Positions 37,401-46,200 of a stretch of 64,000 bases of DNA are shown here, piece by piece. The translations under genes and the position numbers were made by a program. Below the pieces are notes generated by a model that had not been told where the DNA came from, searched no databases, and was given only the letters and a program-made list of their open reading frames with translations. This DNA is from Aradus depressus (taxonomy: Eukaryota > Arthropoda > Insecta > Hemiptera > Aradidae). Where the stretch lies: contig OY759222.1 in the NCBI GenBank assembly GCA_963662175.1, positions 6,182,713 through 6,246,712 on the forward strand, read 5' to 3'. Numbering within the stretch: position 1 is the first letter of the stretch; each line of letters begins with the position of its first letter.

Positions 37401-38839
37401 CGATTCAGCAAAATGTATATGATATCGGGCAAATAAATGTGCATAATACTGACAATAGTAATTATGACTCATGCCCGGGCTTTAACTACGAGGTCATATC
37501 GCCTACTACCAGAGCGCTCTTTCGTCACTCTGGTGGACATGAGCCCGACTCTACTGTGGGAGTCTTAAATTTTGCCTACCCTAAATTTTTATTCACCTAG
37601 GGCAGGGGTCTTAAACGAGTACCTGACATCGTACAGGCTCGGCACCATCGCTTAACGTTTCATCCGAAGGACGGCGTACTTAAGTTTAATTTACCTCTCA
37701 GATAAAATAAACTAGAAAAAATGTCTGTTGCTGTATTTTTGTTTTGGGGATTTAATGAGTGTTGCGCACGAATACAATGAAGAAATATAATATTCTATCC
37801 CTTTTTTAGGGTTTCGTATCGAAAGGATCCAGACAGAGCCCTATTGAGCTAAAGATCGGGGGTTTAACACGGACGAGGCCCTTAGTTTATTTTGTCTGGG
37901 AGGTAAAATAAACTTGAGCACGCCGTCCTTCGATATGACGTTTAAGCGATGGTCCCGAGTCTTTACGACGTAAGGTAAAAAGGTACCTTCCCTAGGTAAA
38001 TAAACATTTAGGGTAGGTAGAATTTAGGACTCTCATAGTAGAGTTAGGACTCTCATAGAGTCGGGCTCATGTCCACCAGGGTGACGAAAGAACACTCTGG
38101 TAGTAGGCGATATGACCTCCAGTTAAAGCCCAGGTACATAATAACTATTAGTGCCCAATATTGAAACCAGTAACATTCAAATCCATTTATTTTTGCTTTT
38201 TCCACCGAGCAGTGACTGCTGGAAGGAAATTTCTTCATCTGCTTCATACATATAAATAAATACTATGCTTTATCTTTAAGTAAATTTTGAATTTATATAA
38301 AAAGTAAATTTGAAATTCCTCAACAAATGATTCCATAAATTGATTATAAATACGTGGAGTCCATTTCAAGACCTAATCTATATCTAATATGTACATAAAT
38401 ACAAAATAAGCTCATATTCTGTTTTGTTTATTTGCTTTTAGGACGTAAGAAGGGGGAGCATGGTGGCCATGGGAGCATGATGATGTGGGGAGCGGGGACC
38501 ATGGCAACGCTAGGACTCACCGCCATAGCAGCCATGTCTGGCAAGGCCTTGGCAAGCTCCATGTTGGCTCTCATGGTGGCTGTGTTCGTTGTACTTCGTG
38601 GCTCCTCCAGTCACCAGGGAGGCGGTCAATTCCTATCGGCCCCCTACATCAGTGGAGATTCAGGATGTCGCTGTGCCACCCCAAGCTACTATGGATATCA
38701 AGTGGATCATCTGGAGCCCTCTTCAGTCCGAGCTCTGTACCCCTCGACTGCGGTGGACGGACAAGATCAACAAGTCGTCTACAATGCCAAGTCCTCCCCA
38801 CCTCGTGTTGCTGTCAGTCAACCTAGACACATTACATAA
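26085..38839 (+). CDS. Osiris family protein (DUF1676), three exons
   Basis: Exons 26085-26216, 32466-32793 and 38442-38839 join in phase (phase 0, then phase 1) to 286 codons including the stop, giving 285 aa. Residues 1-35 resemble a signal peptide (basic RRER, then a hydrophobic run ending PGLC). Residues 45-150 hold the Cys pair and the LD-LQFVD--TSSELQILPG block of Osiris proteins. Residues 154-165 are basic and His-rich. Residues 166-205 form a long hydrophobic Ala/Leu/Met segment containing GKAL, the family hallmark. The tail contains YYGYQVDHL. Known family: secretory/endosomal insect proteins linked to cuticle formation in Drosophila. Inference: an Osiris orthologue, member not assigned. 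Length fits the family. No second Osiris gene is seen here, although these genes are usually clustered. The exon 1 join rests on phase, GT/AG sites and signal character. Confidence 0.85.
26400..27430. repeat. Degenerate tandem repeat, about 110-120-bp unit
   Basis: About nine units, each starting near GTAGCCTCAAATTCG(A/G)A and holding AGCAAAA-CAGAAG, then GAAGGTTTAGA and GCGGAAACTTAT. The units at 26862 and 27078 are most alike. An inverted remnant of the unit start (AAGGCTACACACCCCC) lies at about 27800. No ORF. Confidence 0.85.
27880..28360. other. Less A+T-rich segment of unknown origin
   Basis: Base composition is nearer that of coding DNA than the surroundings, but all frames are broken by stops and no domain is recognised. 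It may be a decayed transposon or retroposed piece. Confidence 0.35.
28372..28417. repeat. TA dinucleotide microsatellite
   Basis: About 22 uninterrupted TA units. Confidence 0.95.
28480..28994. mobile_element. Fold-back element J containing a nested MITE E
   Basis: Outer arms of about 100 bp: TATAACATGACTTTCGTATA at the left pairs with the right end TATAAGAAAGTCTTGTTATA, and CATTTCATACTGGCATTACT pairs with AGTAATGCCAGCATGAAATG. Family E (28588-28843) sits in the loop. One arm of J also occurs at 13430-13580 without E, which supports nesting. Confidence 0.8.
28588..28843. mobile_element. MITE family E, second copy
   Basis: Arms CAGGTTGTCAAATAAGATCT and GTGAGAGGTCAGACACCATC, with AGCCGGCTAGC in each. 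The right arm at 28738-28769 reads CTGTTGAT, GAGG-GCAA-CCTC, GAAA, GCCGGC, TA: the hammerhead-like order with one core change (A6 to T). A long T run lies in the loop. Confidence 0.88.
29563..30222. mobile_element. Long-TIR fold-back element with a MADF-like stub
   Basis: Terminal inverted repeats TAAAGGCGGCC...GGCCGCCTTTA continue inward for about 170 bp with GGCAAACCGGAG, GGGAACCACCTGC, CCTATGCAGGCGACCGGAG and AAGCTGCGCAGTGAGACAAG. A longer internal repeat of the CAGGCAAACCGGAG end is present at the right. The middle holds a 39-codon frame resembling a MADF domain start. MADF plus long TIRs suggests PIF/Harbinger. The flanking trinucleotides TAA/TTA fit only loosely, so the superfamily is tentative. 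Confidence 0.72.
29802..29921 (+). pseudogene. MADF-domain N-terminal stub
   Basis: Frame of 39 codons starting MSKQNLSKKVMEEFIETNKS and continuing EPSLWKIR, the opening of a MADF (Adf-1-type Myb/SANT) domain with its E-P-LW pattern. It then runs into unrelated sequence and a stop. Such domains form the DNA-binding second ORF of many PIF/Harbinger transposons. Truncated and almost certainly non-functional. Confidence 0.55.
30864..30915 (+). mobile_element. SINE-A head fragment
   Basis: Only the B-box half remains (GATCGCGGGTTCGACACCCG). Confidence 0.6.
31020..31616 (+). repeat. Dispersed repeat family C, long copy
   Basis: AATTCATGGCATCAGCAATT, GGTCAATTTGACTGAAAAAC, ATTCTATCGGGAGTTATAG and ATTACATAACTTCCCCCATA, then a second inverted piece (ATAGAATCAATGTATCTACA) abutting element D. 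Confidence 0.78.
31617..32204 (-). mobile_element. Element D copy, 260 bp before Osiris exon 2
   Basis: Ends GTCACAGGGAATAAGTTGTT and CCAATTTATTCCCTGTGAC, inverted relative to the copies at 11083 and 16966. With the copy at 33311 it flanks exon 2 in direct orientation. Confidence 0.88.
32215..32262 (+). mobile_element. SINE-A head fragment
   Basis: GCGCCGGTGGCTCAGAGGTA, A-box half only. Confidence 0.7.
32466..32793 (+). CDS. Osiris exon 2 (DUF1676 N-terminal part)
   Basis: Acceptor TTCTGTTTTCAG|ATC and donor CAG|GTAGGC. It encodes residues 45-153: two Cys in LCPSNYSLNC, the helix KLDLLQFVDQV, SSELQILPGMVL, and a long Leu/Arg-rich helical part. Its base composition (near 55 percent G+C) stands out from the surroundings. 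This is the surest Osiris exon together with exon 3. Confidence 0.9.
33311..33832 (-). mobile_element. Element D copy, 520 bp after Osiris exon 2
   Basis: Ends GTCACAGGGAATACGTTGTT and ATTTATTCCCAGTGAC. Same orientation as 31617-32204, but lacks the ATTCACGAGTATTTCTAAAA segment. Confidence 0.86.
33870..34700. repeat. A-rich low-complexity region
   Basis: Repeated AAATAAATA and AAATAAAAT words. It includes the inverted retroelement 3' end at 34063-34145 (GGACCGAGGTCCCCTAAGAA). No coding signal. Confidence 0.75.
34780..35140. mobile_element. Fold-back element with hammerhead-like arms
   Basis: The left arm TTACTTGGTCAAAGCTTCGG pairs with right-arm GCCGAAATGTTGACCAAAT. Inner pairs are CAGACGTACTGATAGTTAAT with ATTAACAATCAGAACGTCTG. 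The right arm (35101-35136) reads TATGAT, GGC-GCC hairpin, GAAA, then TGTT|GACC. Confidence 0.7.
35503..35743 (-). mobile_element. SINE-A copy, head-truncated
   Basis: Near-consensus tail and body, ending at TTAAGTTTATTTTACC where a short TATATA run begins. Confidence 0.92.
36300..37200. repeat. Local degenerate duplication (about 0.5-kb unit)
   Basis: ACATTTCAATTCATAACATC, AACATGTTACC, TTTTCTATTACTTAAACCTT and GCAAAATATAATTTCAATTC recur at about 36300-36600 and 36840-37180, with a further partial unit after. The hAT MITE at 36618 lies between the units. Confidence 0.75.
36618..36829. mobile_element. hAT-type MITE, 212 bp
   Basis: 30-bp terminal inverted repeats (GGATCTTTTCGGTTATGTGT at the left; right end CCGAAAAGATTC) are flanked by the 8-bp duplication AATATCAT at 36610-36617 and 36830-36837. 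An 8-bp duplication fits the hAT superfamily. No ORF. Confidence 0.9.
37455..37714 (-). mobile_element. SINE-A copy, head-truncated
   Basis: Clean consensus from TATGACTCATGCCCGGGCTT to CAGATAAAATAAACTA. Confidence 0.93.
37830..38148 (+). mobile_element. SINE-A copy with small internal duplication
   Basis: Diverged head, AGGCCCTTAGTTTATTTTGT, and tail AAAGCCCAGGTACATAATA. TAGGACTCTCATAGTAGAGT is partly duplicated at 38030-38062. It lies inverted 115 bp from the SINE-A at 37455. Confidence 0.88.
38442..38839 (+). CDS. Osiris exon 3 (hydrophobic segment and C-terminus)
   Basis: Acceptor TTTGCTTTTAG|GAC. It completes a Gly codon with exon 2 and opens with RKKGEHGGHG, then the hydrophobic GAGTMATLGLTAIAAMSGKA run to VVLRG. 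It ends at TAA 38837-38839. Two other frames are open in the last 250 bp. This one is chosen because it continues the conserved segment without a break and yields Tyr-rich tail motifs, as in the family. Confidence 0.9.
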
Positions 38840-38844
38840 ATAAA
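38839..38844 (+). terminator. Polyadenylation signal AATAAA of the Osiris gene
   Basis: AATAAA overlaps the last base of the stop codon. Cleavage would give a very short 3' UTR. Its use is inferred. Confidence 0.5.
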
Positions 38845-38849
38845 TATAC

Positions 38850-39616
38850 ATTTTTTTTTTAAACATAAAAAACCATGTTTCAAAATAATTGTTATAAACA
38901 ATTTCACTGGAATTTACTAGAAAGCCCTTACACATACTTATGACACAATGTTATAGGAGGCAAACATTGTACGAAAACAAACATTAAATTCCGCGCATTT
39001 TTGAAAATGAAATTCTATACACAAGCACAAAAGACATACGGAGTGTCAATTTTTGTTATGTTTTGTAGGACAATCAGAATCTGATTTTATCTCGAACACC
39101 ATTTTTCGACCTCAACACCACTCTTCCGTATCTTTAAGGAAACGTGGAAGTAAGAAATAAAAAACAGTAGAAATAGTTTTTTCCAGTTTTGTAGACACGA
39201 AAAAAATACAATTTCAGTCCCTCCCCTCCCCCCTCGTGTGTGGCTGAGAGTCGAGGTTCTGGGGCAGCCGAGACAGGAGGACTGAAGTCATGCCCGATAA
39301 CAGCCAGTAACTAGTCCCCCCGCCCGGGCAGCCATATTAGACCCTGCTTGCCCCTTAAGCTTTGAGATAAGTCAGCGCCACTACTTTCACCCAAAGACAA
39401 TCCGTATAAGGTGTGGATCGGATAACTGAGTGTAATTAAGTTACAATTTTAGTCGGAGGAATATTCAAAGAAGCATAGAAACTTGTCTTCCTATGAACAG
39501 TGGTAAGGTGATTTGTAATATATTTATTTGATTTGATATAATGCCAATAAAACATTTTATTTATTTCCTGGTATTTTTATTTCTTCCTCGAATTAATAAT
39601 ACATAAAATTAAGTTA
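38850..39616. other. Convergent intergenic region between Osiris and ELMOD3
   Basis: No gene seen. A C-rich patch at 39219-39350 (CCCTCCCCTCCCCCCTCGTG) contrasts with the A+T-rich rest. Confidence 0.5.
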
Positions 39617-40100
39617 TGTTACTCTGATCAACTCTGGTGGCTAACACTAAAACCAAACATTACTATACTAAAAAATCGTCGGTGAATCACCGACAATGAA
39701 ATTCCCTAGAAGGAATTTATCAATTAACTTTTCGCTCCCCCTCCAAAACCAGTCGACCGTTTGCGCTAATATTCAACAGTTGACTCACATAAGGGCTCCT
39801 TAATTCTCAAACTAAATTTTGTATCGATAAATTCATTACATGAGCAGTTATTACGGTTTTTGAATTGAGCCTCCTCCCCTAAAGCCCTTTCTTTCACTAC
39901 AGTCGATATCATTGGATTTTGACTTTAAATATGAAATTTCATGTTGATACATTCATTACATCGGCAGTTATGGTGTAAAGCAAGCTTCATTTTAATAAAT
40001 TTAAATTAATTATTATTCAAGCCAGGTTTCTTTCGTAATTAGTTCTTTAAGAAATATAATATTTCTGGCTAGCCACCAGAGTTGATCAGAGTAACATATC
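39617..40100. mobile_element. Short inverted-repeat element around a family C copy
   Basis: TGTTACTCTGATCAACTCTG (39617-39637) continues GTGGCTAACA and pairs with AGCCACCAGAGTTGATCAGA-GTAACAT (about 40073-40098). Between them lies family C (39675-39985). Confidence 0.65.
39675..39985 (+). repeat. Dispersed repeat family C copy
   Basis: GTCGGTGAATCACCGACAAT, TCGACCGTTTGCGCTAATAT, TTGACTCACATAAGGGCTCC and ACATCGGCAGTTATGG. Confidence 0.8.
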
Positions 40101-40209
40101 TAATTTATTATTATATATACTATATCTATACCTACAAACATTATGTTCCTCCAGTCAGCTCCTAGTTCATTCTCAATATTTCTTCCTGTTATCACAATGT
40201 TAATGACTG

Positions 40210-40286
40210 TCACTCGAATTTTTTCAAATTCTGCGGCAAATCCTTCAAAACACGTTTAACATTTCGACCACAATACTTTTCTGCAT
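40210..40286 (-). CDS. ELMOD3: ELMOD3 exon 7 (C-terminus)
   Basis: Encodes [18 protein letters not shown] and a short basic end, stop TGA at 40212-40210. The conserved DAE/CGRN motif closes the ELMO domain. Confidence 0.9.
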
Positions 40287-43200
40287 CTGAAATTAAAAAA
40301 AAAAAAAATCATCGATGAATCACCAGCAAAGTACTTTCCACAGCGCGAATTAATATATAATATATAATAAACTAAGTTTTCACTCTCTCTCTAAACCCAG
40401 TCGACAGATTTGGTTGAGAACCATTAAGTGTCTTATTAAGGGACTTATTACATATATTCTTTCTATTGGGAAATATCGTGTATATATACATACGCATAAA
40501 CTATTTTTTTTTTTCATTTTTGGATTCAAGACGACAATTGATTATAAAATTAGTAACATAAAAAAATGTTATGTGGGCTCTCTGTCCTGAAATGCAAGAA
40601 GACAGGCCACCCATTGGATAACATGTATTTTGTAGTCTATCTTACATTATGGACCGAAAGATTATAAAATAAATTATCGTTCGTAACAATATGATTATTT
40701 AACAGTTTTCAACAACCTGATTTTCCTGTACAGACTTTTATACAGATAACCTGGGCAGACTTGAATTGACTAACCTTTAAGAAGATATCCCGAGTCTTTA
40801 ATGGTTTTCTTTTGGGTTATCCAAGCATTAAGAGTGTAGATCATCAAAGCTGTATAGAATGCATTTAGAGTGTCTATCACAGATTTGTTAGCATTGCACT
40901 CCCTGTTCAAAACAAAAATCATTAAACAGAACAAGATAACAAAATATAAATAAAAATTATTTTTAATTTTTGGGGCGGAAAGGACATCATTTTAAGTTGA
41001 GATAAATGAAAACATAACATTAAAAAAAATGATACACACGCATTTTTCTAATAAGGATAAATTGAATTAGGATAATTCACGCTAACATAGTCCAGACTCT
41101 GAGAAAACTGCTTGCATGGTGGCATGTTGGGTGACGTTGAGCCTCCGTTTCAGCCATATCGATGAATAAACATCCATATATACGATGGGACTACTGGAGG
41201 CGATTTGTCTACCCTACATTTTTATTCACCTAGGGTAGGGGTCTTAAACGAGTACTTGACATCGTACAGGGTCGGGTCCATCGCTTAACATCCCATCCGA
41301 AGGTCGGCGTGCTCAATTTTTTATTTTTTTATTGCCTCTCAAATAAAATAAATTAAGAGTCTCGGCCGCGATCTTGAACTCTACTGGAACCCGAATGGAT
41401 TGTTATTTCTTATTTTAAAACAAATTAATGTCATCATTAGCAAGAGATAAACGCTAATCTTGTATCGCTCATTTTCGTTAGTGAGTTTTACTCAGGAATA
41501 TTTCGTTTGTTCGATCACAATTACCGTGTTTTCACCCACTAACACATGGGAACGAAGCTCAGCTATCGATAACATAACTTCCCCTGCGTATAACTGAAGA
41601 ATTAAAAGAATGAATTGAGTCCTACCTTGCAATCAATAACTATTCATTTAAAAGAAGTCCTTATAAATAAAGTTAAGTAAATAGTTTGATAAATCATTTT
41701 TTGCTGCTTAAAAATAAAAATAAATTATTACTGTATAACCTTGCCTCTGGGCAAAGCAAACTAATTTTAAAAAAAAAATTATATAATATATAATTTTTTT
41801 TTTAAATTAGTTTGCTTTTATTATATTATTAGTTATATTATATTTTTTATTTTTGGTCTTATGTACGATGCATATTAGCCATGTCTCTTATAATGGTTTT
41901 ATCTAGGTATTTACAACATCCATGGCCCCGGGAGGGAGTTCTATCTACAGTTAAACCGCAACTCTACACACCTAGACACGGAGTCAGCACATCATATCCT
42001 ATTTCCTATAAATACCTCCCCTCCTCTTTAGATGTATCAGTCTTGTTTCTCCATTCTTTTCATACAATTGTTAGAGCTTGTACATATTTGTAGTTTTGTG
42101 ATAAAATAAATAGTTTTTTTAAGTGACTTGACATAGTTTGGATTTAACTTACGAAATAAAACTCTTCCGGGCCGGTGGACCATGCGACCAAAGCCGTATG
42201 CTCTAGCCCGCACGACCACTATAGCCCCAATAAAATACAATAAAGTAATTTCTTCAAAGCAAAGTAATTATTTGACTTTAATACCAGCTGTTTGTAGGTA
42301 CGAGTAAAAAAATTATTTCATAACAGTTGTTTCTTTACCAAGATAAAATATTTTTCTTGTTCTGATCAATTTCGTAAGCGATAATCTTTACTGTAACTCA
42401 GCGCTCCCTCCTCTTCCAAAATGTGTATTTCGAATATAGTAAGCTAACCAAAAAAATGTTTGAAAAACCTGGTATTTGAGGTTTTCACTCAGTAAATTTT
42501 TAAACAAGCATTTCCAAACCTGCGTTTATAACTCTTTTTTTTATTTTCGATCCACCAAACCATTCCCCGAGTTATAGATACCGACTGAAACACCCTGTAA
42601 CCGTGAGTTATAGATATATTATATTATAACGAAAAATAAAGTATTCGGTAAATCAACGGCTATGTACTTCCCCAGCACAAATTAATCAATTACTTTTTCG
42701 CTCTCCCTCCAAAGCCAATCGAACGCTTGGGCTTAAATTCAATATTTGACTTATTTAGTGGCTTCTAAATCCTCATAATAAATGTATCAATACATTCAGT
42801 ACAACGGCAGTTATTAGAGTTTTTGTTTAGGTCTCCCCTTAATCCCCCTTCCCTTTGGTCGATTTGGCTGAAAATCAATATAAAATTTCAACATTCTATC
42901 GGTAGTTATCTTGTTCACAGACACACACACAAAGAAAGATATATATTTTTTTCAGTTTTGGGTTCAAGATATCGGAAAACAAGAAACAGCTGGGTAAATA
43001 ATATATTTACCTGTTAAGCTTGCCAGTGTTGAAGAGGCCGAGTGCAATATTGGTCATGTTGAGGCTGAGGACAGCAAGAGGGAAGGGCTGATCTTCCGAG
43101 TTGGAGACAGAATAGAGTTTGCGGCCCAGAGGTAGCACTCTGTCTGAGGAGAGATGAAGCAATTGTAGCAGGCCTAACAGGCCAACAGCACGGAGGTCAG

Positions 43201-46200
43201 TGGCTGGGTCTGTACCCTGAGCAACAAACCATACAGTCATACACGAGTATAGCATCCGCCATATCCACCAACATTTTTTTTTTGTATACATATTTACAAT
43301 TGGTCGAAAGAAATCATCAGTAAATGTAATGATACTTAACATTTTCGCAGAGATATTGTGAAACACCTAATAAAAATATAAAGAAAAACGAATGTTTTTT
43401 CAAAATATTGTCTATTTCACAAGATATATAAAATATATGGGAGTATTTTCGGTATTGCTACCATCTTTGTAGTATAATGTAGACGTATATTTTTCAAAAA
43501 GATTAGTTTTTCATTATATTTTTAGTTTTTGTGATTACAATGTTTATATATATAAAATAATAATAAAGGTAAACAATAATAATGATATAAAATAAAAAAC
43601 CAAATAGTAATTAAGAATTAAAGTAAGACAAAATAAATAAAATAAATGACAGTTAAAAGTAAAGTAAATAAAGAAATCATAAAACAAAATAAAGAAATGA
43701 ATTTGATAAACCAAAAGAAAGGCAACGATTCAGCTCAGAGATCCCCCGGAAAACCCCGCATGGTACTGTCCTCATTCTAACAACTAAATGGAGGTAGAGG
43801 AGGGCGCGGGTGGACCCCTGGATCTACCTAGCCTCTGACTAGCAGTGGAGGCAGACCGAGAAGGTCAGGAGGGCTGAATAGAGGCGACACTTCCAGGACG
43901 CCATCTTATACCGAGATCTCTCGGCCAGCATCGCCTCAGTCAGTCTTCTGGGAGGATCGTCAGGGGGGGGGGGGGGGGGGGGGGACGTGATGACAAGGAC
44001 GGTGAAGGGTAATCTTACCCCTGTGAAGGGTAAGATTGGAAACATAGTAGGGAGCATCAACAATGGTTCTGAGGAGTTTGGATTGGAAGAACTGGATGGC
44101 TTAGACACCAAGCATAACGTCAAAACAAGAAAACAACAGCTCAGCAGTGTCCTCAATGAATAGTCCAGCCACGAATCGTTAATTAAATTAAATAATAAAT
44201 TAAATTAAATTTCGTTATGATCAGCCATGATTGTTCATCTGTTTATAGTTGACGGCTAGCAGGCACAAGTAGTATGTGAAGAGCAACAGCCGGCACCGCA
44301 GCTAGTAAGTGCTGGGCAACGACTAACACCGCAGCTAATTTGTCCGAACTATTATTCAGTATGAAAACTGAGAAAAACCAAATAATAATAATAATAATTA
44401 TCGAATCAGACAAAAAAATGTACTGAGAAATATTTCGGGAGAAAAACTTGTTATTGTAAGAATCATTGAAATAAATATTTGACAATCTCCATGTCAACAA
44501 CAGTAGAGCCCATTAGTAGGCCACTGAAGAATAGAAAGAAAAAAACATTTTAATTATTAACTCAATAAAGGTTTGACGAATTTTCATCGGAATAATTTTC
44601 CTTTGATAATTTACATAAAGTGCATAATCTGTGTAAATTGTACATTTCTAGGTGAAAAAACTGCTAAAATAGAGGGGTGGTGGACACAAAAATTATCTAA
44701 ATTGTTTTCAATATTTTAATGATATATATACTTTTTTTTTATTCAATTTTTTTAAATCATTGCAAAATAAGACGAATGATAAATAGGCTACCTCCTGCCA
44801 GAAGACGGAGTCTGAGTGTGGGAGGGGAGCAGTCAGCTGGGAGTGTACATAGCTGTTAATAATTAGACATATTCATTATATCTTAGACATATATCAATAA
44901 GAAGAAAAGTGAATGAATATATATAGACTTAGATATAATCAGAAATAATAATAATACGAATGGACATGACAGTAACTTGATAAATTAATAATTAATATCT
45001 TATATTAAGATAGAAGAATCTCTAAGAATAAAGAAGACTAATGAAGAGAAGAAATACAAAAAAAATAAATAATTAAAAATATAATCGTTAGTAAAAATAA
45101 AAAATGAGAAAATAAAAAGTGACTAAAATAAGAAATATTCTCGTAATATAGAAGAAAAATAAAATAAAAATAAAAATAGATGAATAATAAAGTAGTAATA
45201 AAGTGGGATAATTTAAAACCTATTCGCTAACAACTTTTCAAGAATATGCGTACAAAACTCTATATGTTGTCGACAGCTATAAGAAGTATAGAGGAAGTTA
45301 TGTAATTGGTCAGAAATTCGAAGTTGAGTTCTCGCGGAATTTCGTGTTATCCAAAATCTCTGATTCCAAAAATGAAGAAAAAAATGTCTTGTCAGGCTCC
45401 TTTATCTATACATGATACCTCCCGATAGTATGACATGACAATACATAGACACGAAATGTTATATGTGTATCCAGAAACTTATAATAAAGACATTTGTCAA
45501 TTTCAGCCAAATCGGTGAAACGGAGGAGAGTGTCCGAGAAGAGGGCTCAATACAAAAACGTTAATAAGAGTCGATATAACGAATATATCAACACAGTATT
45601 TAGTATGATGATCCAGACGTCACAGAAGAAGACATATTGAATTTCAAACAAATCGAAAAATTGTTTTAAGAGGAAGAGCGAAAACTTAGTTAATTCAAAA
45701 ACAACTTTTTGTTGTTGTCAATTTTGAACTTTCAACTTCAAAAAAACTTGCAACAATATGGATATTAGACCGTATTAACTCACCTGGAATCCAATCAGTT
45801 GCCAATGAGTGCCTCGCTGAGGACAGTCCAGCTTGGAGCCAGTCAGCTTTCTGTAGATTGTCTGCAATATCCTGTACTGGGTATGGTCCTTCCAATCTAA
45901 ACCATCTGCAAAAATATAACTATAATAGTAGCATTGTATAATAAGATAATAAATAGATCCAGACTGAATATCAAAAACCTTCATTCAATTAATAACTTTC
46001 ATTCAAAAAATTGTTTAATGTTTTTTTTTTATATTTTTTTGAAATTATCAATAACTAGCAGGTTGTCCGCCGTTGCTCGGTTAGTAACTTCGTGTTACCT
46101 CCTACTCCTATTTATAGCTTTGAGGTACTTTACCACAAGCTGATTAGAAGCACACATTGATAATAAATAATTTATCTTCATCCCCAAAAGACAAAAATGT

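Larger units (their letters stand above)
32794..38441 (+). other. Osiris intron 2 (5.6 kb)
   Basis: Contains element D (33311-33832), A-rich low-complexity DNA, a fold-back element at 34780-35140, a locally duplicated region with a hAT MITE (36300-37200) and three SINE-A copies. No host exon recognised inside. Confidence 0.7.

Noticed and set aside
38485..38843. Alternative open frames over Osiris exon 3
   Set aside because: They lose the conserved hydrophobic GKAL segment and do not match the phase of exon 2.
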